From the NCBI GenBank assembly GCA_046703825.1, contig JBJKSO010000033.1:1-41064 (forward strand): 41,064 nt of DNA, given 5' to 3'. The DNA comes from JBJKSO01 sp046703825 (GTDB lineage: Bacteria > Chloroflexota > Dormibacteria > Aeolococcales > Bog-877). Below are positions 33,271-40,635 of the stretch, piece after piece. The notes beneath the pieces are model-generated. The model was not told the origin of the DNA. It did no database searches and worked only from the letters and a program-made list of their open reading frames with translations. Position 1 is the stretch's first letter, and every line of letters begins with the position of its first letter. The position numbers and the translations under genes were made by a program.

Positions 33271-33902
33271 GCGCAGGTTCAGGGCCGACGAGGCTTGGCT
33301 ATCCCCGGTGGACCGCCCGGCGCGAGTAAGCGGCGGGGCACGCGTTCGGTCCCGAGCAGGAGTTGGCTCCGAAGCTGGCTTGGTACCACTGCTCCGCTGG
33401 ACAAAGATGGTTTGCCGCCGCTGTGGTGGCTAGTCAGAAGCCCGAGAAGGTAGCACAGCCCCGCAGTGCCAACCCGCCCCACGCCAAGCATCGTGGACCC
33501 AGCGGCTGCCCCAAGTCAGGTGGGAGGCAACTAGACCTAGCTCGAACCCATTGTCATTAAGGCAGGAGGCAGCTCGTGCGATCCGCCAGTTCCGCGTCGC
33601 CTCGACGCCACCTGAAGTGACTTTCCTGCGGCCAGCGGCGGACACCCATACCCAGTGGAACGCACGGCCAAGCACCGGATGAGGGCCACCCCCTCGTTGA
33701 CCGGATCGCCTCTGTCCTTCCGAGGGGGCAGCGGCCGGAGGTAGGGCCCGAGCCGGTAGCCGCCCTCGGGGGGGGGTACAGCCGGGTGGCGGACCGGTCG
33801 GAGCAGCCGGGGTGGTTTTGGCCACCTTTTGGCCAAGAGGCGTTTGCACGGAAGTGCGCGCGGATGCACGAACATGCGTGTCCTTCTGATCTCAAAAAGG
33901 AG
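33271..33902. other. 632-base region without a convincing gene, next to tRNA-Cys
   Basis: Several frames are open on both strands but none shows a known domain, good start site or consistent codon pattern. A 9-base direct repeat TTTTGGCCA occurs at 33816-33824 and 33827-33835, an 11-base period. Homopolymer C and G runs occur at 33780. The stretch next to the tRNA could be old mobile-element scar tissue, but no integrase or att repeat was recognised. Confidence 0.4.
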
Positions 33903-33973
33903 AGGCGACTCCGGGAATCGAACCCGGGATCGCGGTTTTGCAGACCGCTGCCTTACCACTTGGCTAAGTCGCC
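33903..33973 (-). tRNA. tRNA-Cys (anticodon GCA)
   Basis: On the minus strand the acceptor GGCGACT (5' end at 33973) pairs with AGTCGCC. The anticodon stem GCGGT/ACCGC encloses CTGCAAA, giving anticodon GCA. The T-arm has GGGTTCGATTCCC, and the discriminator is U at 33903, as required for cysteine identity. CCA is not encoded. A short T-run (CTTTTT) follows downstream on the minus strand at about 33893-33898. Confidence 0.95.
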
Positions 33974-34038
33974 ATCCAGTCCCGAATTGTACGGACGGCG
34001 GCTGACGGACTTCGCCCGCCAACGCGGACAATAGCGCC

Positions 34039-34842
34039 ATGGCGGCGGAGACGGATCGGGCCGAGTCGGTTCCCGCGGTCCTCACGAGACGGCACGGCCA
34101 TCTGATCGAACTCTCCCTGAATCGCCCGCAGACCCTGAACGCAATCGACAGCCACCTCGCCCGGGCGCTGCTCGGGGCCATCACCGAGGTCAGCAGCGAT
34201 CGAAGCTGTCGGTGCCTGCTGATCACCGGGACCGGTCGGGGATTCTGCTCCGGTCAGTCTCTGGACCCGAAGGACCCCCTACCGCGGGAAGTCGGGGACC
34301 TCGTTCGAAGCCGGTACAGTCCCATCGTCGAGGCGCTGCTGGGCCTGGCCTGCCCGGTGATCGCTGCCGTGAACGGACCGGCGGTGGGAGCTGGCTTCTC
34401 GCTCGCACTCCTGGCTGACCTGCGAGTTGCCTCGGAGTCAGCCTGGTTTAGCTGTGGCTTCACCAGGATCGGATTGGTCCCGGATTCCGGGGCGACCTAC
34501 TTCCTTCCGCGGTACCTCGGGGAATCCCGGGCAGTCGCACTAGCGCTCACCAACTCCCGCCTCTCCACCTCAGAGGCTCAGCACCTCGGCCTGGTAGCCG
34601 AGGTGTTCCCCGATGAGACATTCCATGATCTGGCGCTCGAATACGGCCAGCGGGTCGCCGAAGGTCCGACTCGTTCCCTCGTGCTTGCTCGCCGGGCAAT
34701 CGCGCGCGGGTTGACGGCCAGCCTTCCCGACCAACTCGAACTCGAGGCCCAGTACCAGCAAGCCGCTTCCGAAACCGCCGACTTCGAAGAGGGGCTACGA
34801 GCTTTCCAGGAGAAACGGGAGCCCCGGTTTAGCGGGACCTGA
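34039..34842 (+). CDS. enoyl-CoA hydratase/isomerase family protein (PaaG-like)
   Basis: A crotonase-fold enzyme acting on acyl-CoA thioesters. The two oxyanion-hole segments are GRGFCSGQSL and NGPAVGAGFSLALLADLR. FTRIGLVPDSGATYFLPR holds an Asp at the place used by PaaG-type ring-opening isomerases, instead of the paired glutamates of classical hydratases. Its 267 residues match. It begins 66 bases beyond tRNA-Cys, from ATG 34039. The last 14 bases overlap the convergent Lrp-type gene. No other phenylacetate or beta-oxidation genes are adjacent, so the substrate is open. Confidence 0.87.
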   Translation: MAAETDRAESVPAVLTRRHGHLIELSLNRPQTLNAIDSHLARALLGAITEVSSDRSCRCLLITGTGRGFCSGQSLDPKDPLPREVGDLVRSRYSPIVEALLGLACPVIAAVNGPAVGAGFSLALLADLRVASESAWFSCGFTRIGLVPDSGATYFLPRYLGESRAVALALTNSRLSTSEAQHLGLVAEVFPDETFHDLALEYGQRVAEGPTRSLVLARRAIARGLTASLPDQLELEAQYQQAASETADFEEGLRAFQEKREPRFSGT

Positions 34843-35341
34843 ACTCACCGCTGCCCGCAGGGTCACCGAGCCAGGCCTTGCGCTCGAAGTAGGTTCTCAG
34901 CACAACGGTGGTGTGGGTGGCTCGCACACCCGACTGGTCGCGAATCCAGTCAATGAGATCCAGCAAGGCTTCGGGGTCGCTCACCCTGACCTTCAGTAGA
35001 AGCGAGAGGTCTCCGGCCACGTCGTGGCATTCGTCGATCTCTTGCCGCCGGGCAAAGGTGCTGGCCAGGTTGCCGCCGGTGACATCGGCCTCCACCCCAA
35101 TGAGCGCGGTGACGGGTCGACCCACCGCAACCGGATCCACGTCGACAGACCAGCCCCGAATGACGCCGTCCCGCTGCAGACTGCGCAGGCGCTCGTGCAC
35201 GGAGGATGGCGCCAACCCCACCGACCGCGCCAGTCTTGCGAGCGTGGTGCGGGCGTCACCCTGGAGCGCCCGCACGATGGCCGAATCTTTTTCGTCCAGA
35301 ACCCGGCTTGCCGACCGCTCCTCGAAGGATATTCGGCTCAT
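34829..35341 (-). CDS. Lrp/AsnC-family transcriptional regulator
   Basis: The N-terminal winged helix-turn-helix (LDEKDSAIVRALQGDARTTL, then LARSVGLAPSSVHERLRSL) is followed by a RAM-type effector domain at about 75-155. Length is 170 residues. The ATG at 35341 overlaps a palindrome shared with the divergent EamA gene, so it probably represses itself and controls the exporter. Family members sense amino acids; by analogy with LysE/EamA pairs, the signal may be the exported metabolite. There is almost no leader, suggesting a very short or leaderless mRNA. Confidence 0.9.
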   Translation of the reverse strand: MSRISFEERSASRVLDEKDSAIVRALQGDARTTLARLARSVGLAPSSVHERLRSLQRDGVIRGWSVDVDPVAVGRPVTALIGVEADVTGGNLASTFARRQEIDECHDVAGDLSLLLKVRVSDPEALLDLIDWIRDQSGVRATHTTVVLRTYFERKAWLGDPAGSGEFRSR

Positions 35342-35360
35342 TGGTACTTATTGTACCCAT
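35340..35360. promoter_or_regulatory. Lrp-type palindromic operator between regulator and exporter
   Basis: GGTAC (35343-35347) and GTACC (35353-35357) form a perfect inverted repeat around the AT-only centre TTATT. With one mismatch per side it extends to ATNGGTAC/GTACCNAT. The size and AT core fit Lrp/AsnC boxes. It covers the lrp start codon and lies 17 bases upstream of the EamA start. Confidence 0.55.
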
Positions 35361-35376
35361 CAGCCAGACTCAAGCC

Positions 35377-36468
35377 ATGCTCTTCGAATCTTTTCCCAGG
35401 CGTCCAGCCTTGGCCAGAACTTCCGGACCACAAATACTTGCCGCCGCCGGGCTCGCGCTGGCCGTGACGGTCTGGGGGGTCAACTTCTTAGTTGTTCAGG
35501 CGGCGATAGGCCGCTACCCGCTGGTGGCCTTCCTGGTCATCCGCTTCGCCCTGGGTGCCTGCGTGCTTGGGCTGGTGTCCGTCGCCAGGCGCCAGGGCGT
35601 CTACGGCCTCGGGCGCGGCAGGATGGCCCGGCTGGCCGGCGCCGGGCTGGCTCTTGCTGTCGGCTACGGCTTTCAGACGTGGGGGCTCGCCATGGGGGCG
35701 ACGCCCGGCGTCTCGGCCATGCTCGCCGGATCGGTGGCAGTGCTCGCACCGGCGTGGCAGTGGCTGCTCTGGCGGCGAACGCCAAGCCGCAGTCTCGGCA
35801 TCAGCTCCGCCCTAATCTTGGGTGGCACCGCATTGGCTGTGCTGGGGCCTCACGGTGCCACTTCCGGCGGCACACAGCCGGCTCTGGGCTCGGGGCTAGA
35901 GCTCCTGAGCGCTGCCGCTTTCGGCCTTCAGATCGTCCTCACCGACGGGGCGGCTTCGCGGCGGCAGGCCACGCTCGAGACCGCGCTCCAGCTCGCCGTG
36001 GTTGCCGGCGCTCTGGCGCTGCTTTTGCCTTGGGCAGGGGGACTGCCCATCCCCGGCCCCTCGACTCTCGCCGCCGAAGCCTACAGCACCGTCGGTGCGA
36101 CCGCGCTCGCCTTTACCCTGCAGGCGGCGGCGCAAAGATACATTTCTGCCAAGTCGACGGCCGCGATCTTGGCCAGCGAGCCGGTGGTGACCGCGATCGC
36201 TACTTCGATCGCCGGCGAGCACGGGCTGAGCTCCGTCCCTTCTCTCGGTCTACTGCTGCTTTTGGGCGGAGCGCTGAGCGCGGCCGCACCCAAGCCGTCG
36301 CTGGGTTGCCCGAGCGTGGGCAGCGCGGGTCGGCAGGCGCTCGCAGCCGCGAAGGCCAGACCGCCCGTGCACTCTGCGCCCAAGGCCCGTCGGCGCCGCA
36401 GCTGGGCTGGCGACGCGGGAGCCACTTCCACCTCTCCGCCCGGCCAGGCGACTGAGTCGCCACCCTAG
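35377..36468 (+). CDS. EamA/DMT-family transporter
   Basis: A predicted exporter of the drug/metabolite transporter superfamily. From ATG 35377 it has 363 residues with about ten membrane spans and two EamA halves: LAVTVWGVNFLVVQAAI opens the first, and the second ends with KSTAAILASEPVVTAIATSIAGEHGL, the EPVxA-type signature. The C-terminal 60 residues are a Pro/Arg/Ala-rich cytoplasmic tail beyond the normal family end. The frame extends upstream into the antisense of lrp, so the ATG next to the operator is chosen. Pairing with a divergent Lrp regulator suggests export of an amino acid or related compound. Confidence 0.87.
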   Translation: MLFESFPRRPALARTSGPQILAAAGLALAVTVWGVNFLVVQAAIGRYPLVAFLVIRFALGACVLGLVSVARRQGVYGLGRGRMARLAGAGLALAVGYGFQTWGLAMGATPGVSAMLAGSVAVLAPAWQWLLWRRTPSRSLGISSALILGGTALAVLGPHGATSGGTQPALGSGLELLSAAAFGLQIVLTDGAASRRQATLETALQLAVVAGALALLLPWAGGLPIPGPSTLAAEAYSTVGATALAFTLQAAAQRYISAKSTAAILASEPVVTAIATSIAGEHGLSSVPSLGLLLLLGGALSAAAPKPSLGCPSVGSAGRQALAAAKARPPVHSAPKARRRRSWAGDAGATSTSPPGQATESPP

Positions 36469-36577
36469 CCTAAGGGAGGCCCGGGCCTCGCAACTCGGCG
36501 CAAGCTTGTGTTTGCGGATCCACACCAGCGCCCAGGTCTCTCGTAGTGGCAGCAGCCCGCTGGTGCACACTTACGTA

Positions 36578-37423
36578 ATGAGCGAACCAGCACTGACTCT
36601 GATGGCGGTACACGCCCACCCGGATGACGAGGCGACGGGAACCGGCGGTGTACTCCATAAGTACGGGAAACAGGGGATTCACACGGTTCTCGTCACCTGT
36701 ACCGGCGGCGAGTTGGGTGACGGGTCGGACGGGGCCAAGCCCGGCCAGCCTGGCCATGATGAGGAACAGGTCCGGCGCGTGCGCGCTGAGGAGCTGCTCG
36801 AGGCATGCCGCGTGCTGGGCATCTCGGTGCACGAGTCGCTCGGATACCGCGACTCGGGAATGGCGGATTGGCCACAACACGAGGAGAAGGGCCGTTTCTC
36901 CACCGCGCCCCTAGCGGAGGCGTCCGAGCGCCTCGGCGAACTGATGCGCCGCTACCAACCTCAGGTGGTTATCACGTACGACGAGTCCGGGGGCTACGGG
37001 CACCCCGACCACATCCGTGCCCATGAGGTCACTGTTGCCGCCGCTCGGGCAACGGGTATACCGAGCAAGCTGTACTTCACGGCGTTGGCACGGTCGGCGA
37101 TCGCTCGCGGGGTGTCCGCGGCTCGTGACATGGGCGTCGACCTCCGGGAGTTCTTCGACGAGGAATTCGACCCTGACGAGATCCCCTTCGGGGTGGACGA
37201 CTCCGTTATCACTACCACTGTGAACGTTAGGCCGGATGTCGGCGCAAAGCTGGCCGCACTGAAGGCCCATGCCAGTCAGTCCGACAACGGCTTCCTGCTC
37301 CGGCTGCCCCAGCCCGTGGTGGCCGAGGTGTTCGGTTATGAGAGCTTCATCCGGGCCGAGGACCGAACCGGCGCCCCACTCCCCGAGTCTGACCTCTTCG
37401 CGGGCCTACGGCGCCCCCAGTAG
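36578..37423 (+). CDS. LmbE/PIG-L-family N-deacetylase (MshB/Mca-like)
   Basis: A zinc-dependent deacetylase or amidase. The metal motif AHPDDE is at 13-18, and the third ligand region is GGYGHPDHIRAHEV. VLVTCTGGELGDGSDG and LGYRDSGM resemble MshB and Mca of mycothiol metabolism. Its 281 residues match. ATG 36578 is chosen because the preceding 24 codons are unconserved; no ribosome site is evident. The family also acts on other GlcNAc-type substrates, including bacillithiol and teicoplanin precursors, so mycothiol is inferred. The DsbA-fold protein at 19647 is weak supporting context. Confidence 0.85.
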   Translation: MSEPALTLMAVHAHPDDEATGTGGVLHKYGKQGIHTVLVTCTGGELGDGSDGAKPGQPGHDEEQVRRVRAEELLEACRVLGISVHESLGYRDSGMADWPQHEEKGRFSTAPLAEASERLGELMRRYQPQVVITYDESGGYGHPDHIRAHEVTVAAARATGIPSKLYFTALARSAIARGVSAARDMGVDLREFFDEEFDPDEIPFGVDDSVITTTVNVRPDVGAKLAALKAHASQSDNGFLLRLPQPVVAEVFGYESFIRAEDRTGAPLPESDLFAGLRRPQ

Positions 37424-37487
37424 GGCTGGTCCCGGTCCGCCCGGCCCAGGAGAACGACAGCTCTCTGGGATCGTCGCGAAGCCGACT

Positions 37488-37814
37488 TCAGTACGCTGGC
37501 TCGGCCGTGACGTCCGAGGCAGGCCCAGAGAGCCTTGCCGGGACTGCGTCTGCAGACCGCGCCGGTGCAGAACCCGGATCCCCATTCCAACTGGGCGCGG
37601 TGGCATGCTTCTCCGCGATCCGGTAAGCCTCAGCCAGCAGCGCCAGCCGGGCCTCGAGCCGGCTCAGTGCCTCAAGGCTGGTCAGGGCCTGTTGCTTTGC
37701 GCCCAAATCTCCGATGGTGTCGAGATCAGCTGCGGCCTCGTACAGCAGAGCGGCAGCATGCTGGCAGTGACCGAGGGCTTCTCGGATGCGCGCGCGCTGC
37801 GCGTTTATTGGCAC
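37488..37814 (-). CDS. hypothetical mostly helical protein
   Basis: Unrecognised 108-residue protein starting at GTG 37814. Residues 1-75 are predicted to be helical with heptad-like Leu/Ala spacing (HAAALLYEAAADLDTIGDL, LEALSRLEARLALLAEAYR). The C-terminal 30 residues are Pro/Ser/Ala-rich and probably disordered. It has no signal peptide or membrane segment. It stands between two convergent or unrelated genes on the opposite strand. Codon use is consistent with coding, but a chance frame cannot be excluded. Confidence 0.45.
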   Translation of the reverse strand: MPINAQRARIREALGHCQHAAALLYEAAADLDTIGDLGAKQQALTSLEALSRLEARLALLAEAYRIAEKHATAPSWNGDPGSAPARSADAVPARLSGPASDVTAEPAY

Positions 37815-37949
37815 TACCTAAGTAACGTCGCGGTACGCGGCCAGTTTCGCTCAGCAAAACAGCTGGCATAGGGCTACTGAGATCGCGGCCCATTGCAGGC
37901 CCGGTGCTAGCCTCGAGGTGTAACCAAAGTGGGAAGTAGGAGGAAGCTG

Positions 37950-38486
37950 ATGAAGATCGCATGCCTGCTCGACACTGGCTTCGAGGACTCGGAGTTCAAG
38001 GAACCTTACGAAAGGTTCCGCGAGGCCGGACACGAGGTGACGATCATAGGTCTGGAGGGGGGCAAGGAGCTCGAGGGCTACCGCGGCAAGGTCACCACCC
38101 GCTCGGAGAAGTCGCTCGACGATCTCCGCCCCCAGGACTTCGATGCCCTCTTCCTGCCGGGTGGACAGTCCCCTGACCACTTGAGGGCCGACCCGCGCGC
38201 CGTCGAGTGGGTCCGTCACTTCATGGAGTCCGACAAGCCCAGCCTGGTGATCTGCCACGGACCCCAGCTATTGATGACCGCCGGCACTGTTGCCGGGCGC
38301 CGGCTCACCGCCTGGAAGACCGTTCAGGGCGACCTCCGCTACACAGGCGCCGACGTGGTCGACGAGGAGGTGGTAGTTGACGGCAATCTGGTCACCTCCC
38401 GCCAGCCGCAGGACCTCCCCAAGTTCGTGGAGGCCAGCCTGGACCTGCTGGAGCGGGTCCCCACTAGCAGCTCGCGGTCGGCCTGA
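37950..38486 (+). CDS. DJ-1/PfpI-family protein (YhbO-like)
   Basis: A class I glutamine amidotransferase-like fold used in PfpI/YhbO proteins, linked to protein deglycation, chaperone or protease activity. The nucleophilic elbow is LVICHGPQLLM with Cys followed by His. The Glu at the start (GFEDSEF) and AWKTVQGDLRYTGADVVDEE with the C-terminal VTSRQPQDLPKF are all typical. ATG 37950 has a perfect AGGAGGAA ribosome site six bases upstream, so the earlier GTG at 37929 is rejected. Length is 178 residues. It is followed by a strong hairpin, suggesting a single-gene transcript. Confidence 0.92.
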   Translation: MKIACLLDTGFEDSEFKEPYERFREAGHEVTIIGLEGGKELEGYRGKVTTRSEKSLDDLRPQDFDALFLPGGQSPDHLRADPRAVEWVRHFMESDKPSLVICHGPQLLMTAGTVAGRRLTAWKTVQGDLRYTGADVVDEEVVVDGNLVTSRQPQDLPKFVEASLDLLERVPTSSSRSA

Positions 38487-38490
38487 AGCG

Positions 38491-38525
38491 GGGTGGGCCG
38501 CCGGCGCTCGCCGGCTGGCCCACCC
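38491..38525 (+). terminator. strong GC-rich hairpin after the PfpI gene
   Basis: GGGTGGGCC plus GCCGGC (38491-38505) pairs with GCCGGC plus GGCCCACCC (38510-38525) around a GCTC loop, with one bulged T at 38516: a 15-bp stem. It begins five bases after the PfpI stop. No T-run follows, as is common for terminators in high-GC genomes. Confidence 0.65.
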
Positions 38526-38586
38526 GAGCGCAAATGTCCGGGCCTTAGGCTTGACGCGCAAGTGGTCAGCCCCAATACTTATCCCC

Positions 38587-39072
38587 GTGAACGATGAGCC
38601 AGGTGATGTTTCGGCTACGGCTCCGCCCGACTCGCGCGAGTTCATCGAGCGAATGCTCGAACTGCAGCCCCAGCTCCAGCGGGTGCTCGACTTCACTGTG
38701 CCAGAGGAGATCGTCCGCGAACTGGGTTCGGTGACGGTCCACCAGCTTGAGGCCCTGGACCGGCTGCCGCCGGAGGGGACCACCATGAGGCAGTTCGCCG
38801 ACGCGGTGGGGATCAGCGGGGCCGCGGCTACTGCTCTGGCGAACCGGATGATTCGCCACGGGCTGGCCGAGCGCCACGACGATCCCAGTGATCGGCGCAC
38901 CGTCTGGCTCAAACCGACCCAGCGTTCTCTGGCTGCGCTCCAGTCCTTCCGCACGTGGCAGCGCGAAACCACCGCCGACATCCTGCGCCGCCTCGACGAT
39001 GCGCAGATCGCCACCTTCATCGAGGTGCTATCCGCCCTCGGCGGGTCCAGGGAGCCGACCGAGAGCGCCTAG
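38587..39072 (+). CDS. MarR-family transcriptional regulator
   Basis: A winged helix-turn-helix dimer of the MarR family. From GTG 38587 it has 161 residues. The DNA-binding core is VTVHQLEALDRLPPEG, then TMRQFADAVGISGAAATALANRMIRHGLAERH and the wing DDPSDRRTVWLKPTQRS. The frame is open upstream into the PfpI gene region, but the terminator hairpin intervenes, so the GTG is preferred. Its target is unknown; no transporter or enzyme is divergent from it. It converges on the Rho-N-like gene with a four-base overlap. Confidence 0.88.
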   Translation: MNDEPGDVSATAPPDSREFIERMLELQPQLQRVLDFTVPEEIVRELGSVTVHQLEALDRLPPEGTTMRQFADAVGISGAAATALANRMIRHGLAERHDDPSDRRTVWLKPTQRSLAALQSFRTWQRETTADILRRLDDAQIATFIEVLSALGGSREPTESA

Positions 39073-39398
39073 TCGGCGCCTAGGGCCCGGGCCAGCTGCG
39101 CCTTGTTCATCTTCGACCGGCCTTCCACCCCCTTGCGGCGCGCGTCCTCGTAAAGCTGGGCTTTGGTTCGGCCGCCGGCTCCACGGTGAGAGCGCAGGCC
39201 CCCTCGCCTCCCCGAGGGGATGTCCTGGGTTGACGTGCGGCTCTTGGTCTGGGACTCCCCGTGCCGGGCCCGCTCCTTGTTCACGCTGCGCGCAGCGATC
39301 CGCTTGGCGGTGGCCTCCTCGCGCCCGCGCGACTCTAGACCCTGCTTTATGTGCTCGTACTGCCGCTCGCGCTTGGCACTCCACTGTCCTCTGGGCAT
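39069..39398 (-). CDS. small basic protein with C-terminal Rho-N/SAP-like domain
   Basis: A 109-residue protein. The N-terminal part (PRGQWSAKRERQYEHIKQGL, then ATAKRIAARSVNKERARHG) matches a family of small basic proteins often annotated as plasmid stabilisation proteins. The C-terminal TKAQLYEDARRKGVEGRSK and MNKAQLARAL form the helix-extended-helix of Rho-N-like nucleic-acid-binding domains. The two are joined by a Ser/Arg/Gly-rich linker. The AGGAGG ribosome site overlaps the stop codon of the sigma factor gene, so the two are coupled. Probable DNA- or RNA-binding stress protein. Confidence 0.75.
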   Translation of the reverse strand: MPRGQWSAKRERQYEHIKQGLESRGREEATAKRIAARSVNKERARHGESQTKSRTSTQDIPSGRRGGLRSHRGAGGRTKAQLYEDARRKGVEGRSKMNKAQLARALGAD

Positions 39399-39408
39399 CT
39401 GGTGCCTC

Positions 39409-40068
39409 CTAGGCGGCGTTGGCCGAGCCGATCGGAAGCCGCTCGCGCCCCTTCCAGCTGGAAGTTGCCGCGGGGACAGCTCGCCTCTCCCGGATCTCGG
39501 CCAGGGCGGTTACCTCGGCCGCGGCCAGGCCATTGCGGATGCCCCGAACTGCGCGGTGCACCAGCAGCTTGACCGCCTCGACGCTCCGACCCATCCGGGC
39601 TGCGATCTCCCGATGCTCCAGTTCCTCGCCGTAGCGCAGCCAGAGGGCCCGCTGCTGCGATTCCGGAAGTGACTTGGAGAGCTCCCATACCCGCCGGACC
39701 AGGTCGCGCGCGGCGACGACGTCACCCGGGTTGGCCGAACCATCGGCCACCGAGCGGACCGCCTCCAGCCCGGTGGTGGGCTTTGCGCTGCGGTAGTAGT
39801 CGGCGACCCGATGGGCGGCGATGGTGTAGAGCCAGGGCAACGCCGAACCACGGATCGGCTTGTACGAGCCCAACCCAGCGACGGCCTTGCAGAACACGTC
39901 CCCGGCCAGATCCTCGGCCGCCTCGCGGCTAGGCACCCGCGCCCTCACGTAGCGCAACACCGCTGCGTAGTGCTGGTCGTACATGTCGGCTGCCGTCGGT
40001 ACACCCGCTTTCACAACACCAGAATGTGCGTGCGTCGAAACACTGCGCTCAGGTAAATCGTTAGTCAC
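39409..40068 (-). CDS. ECF-type RNA polymerase sigma factor
   Basis: A sigma-70-family factor with regions 2 and 4 only. Region 2: YDQHYAAVLRYVRARV, EDLAGDVFCKAV, SALPWLYTIAAHRVADYYR. Region 4: LPESQQRALWLRYGEEL, then HREIAARMGRSVEAVKLLVHRAV. GTG 40068 is chosen because GGAGG lies at 40077-40081, eight bases upstream, giving 219 residues; earlier in-frame starts lack this. The C-terminal 35 residues are an extension beyond region 4. No anti-sigma gene is adjacent; the coupled downstream gene encodes a Rho-N-like protein instead. Confidence 0.88.
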   Translation of the reverse strand: MTNDLPERSVSTHAHSGVVKAGVPTAADMYDQHYAAVLRYVRARVPSREAAEDLAGDVFCKAVAGLGSYKPIRGSALPWLYTIAAHRVADYYRSAKPTTGLEAVRSVADGSANPGDVVAARDLVRRVWELSKSLPESQQRALWLRYGEELEHREIAARMGRSVEAVKLLVHRAVRGIRNGLAAAEVTALAEIRERRAVPAATSSWKGRERLPIGSANAA

Positions 40069-40085
40069 TGCAACAACCTCCGATG

Positions 40086-40103
40086 AAGGTCGCTTAAGAC
40101 CTT
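40086..40103. promoter_or_regulatory. inverted repeat upstream of the sigma factor gene
   Basis: AAGGTC (40086-40091) and GACCTT (40098-40103) are exact complements separated by GCTTAA. The repeat lies 5-22 bases upstream of the sigma factor ribosome site, a position suited to an operator or a leader hairpin. Confidence 0.35.
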
Positions 40104-40623
40104 GCGTGCAGCACACTAGCACGTGGCGCGCAGCAATGCAAGCACCGGCGATGCGAGAAACTCCATGTTTTTAAGGCAGAATGATCACCGCGTTGATTGT
40201 GCGCCCGGCGGCCCTTTTCGCAGCGGTAAGGTAAAGCGGCCTAAACATTAGCTGGCTGCGATGGCATGAATGGCTGACTCTGATAGTTATTGCCGCTAAC
40301 ATTAAGCATTGCGCTCGAGCCCACTTGCGACATCTACTGGTTAACCGGTCCAATGATGGCTCCAGTGAACGCTTTCAGAGGCCAGTCATTCGAGTGCTTA
40401 ACCACTTAGTACTCCATGAAACCGCGGATGCATGGATGCGTTAAGCGTTTTCGCTGGTGTCGCCAGGGTGGCGGGGCGCAGAGGCACTCGGTCCGGAGGG
40501 ACTCTGGGCGCGACCAGCCAGCAAGGTCTCACTCGACGGCGCTCTCGACCGTGGCTGGATCCGGCGGGACTCCGGGCAGGCCGGCGAGACGCAATCGAGG
40601 GCGAGAGGCGAAAGGTCAAGGAG
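40104..40623. other. AT-richer intergenic region between sigma factor and final gene
   Basis: About 520 bases without a supported gene. From about 40130 to 40440 the sequence is visibly less GC-rich than anything around it. It contains TTAACC at 40339 and 40397, GGTTAACCGG at 40338-40347 as a palindromic core, and a GGATGCATGGATGCG tandem near 40426. It probably holds the divergent promoters of the sigma factor and the final gene, and may include acquired or relict DNA. Confidence 0.45.
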
Positions 40624-40635
40624 GTGGACGTGGGC

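Noticed and set aside
33816..33835. TTTTGGCCA direct repeat as a CRISPR or iteron seed
   Set aside because: Only two copies with a two-base gap, and no further units or cas genes.
33537..34226. Minus-strand frame of 229 residues spanning tRNA-Cys
   Set aside because: It reads through the tRNA and overlaps the enoyl-CoA hydratase start; no domain evidence.
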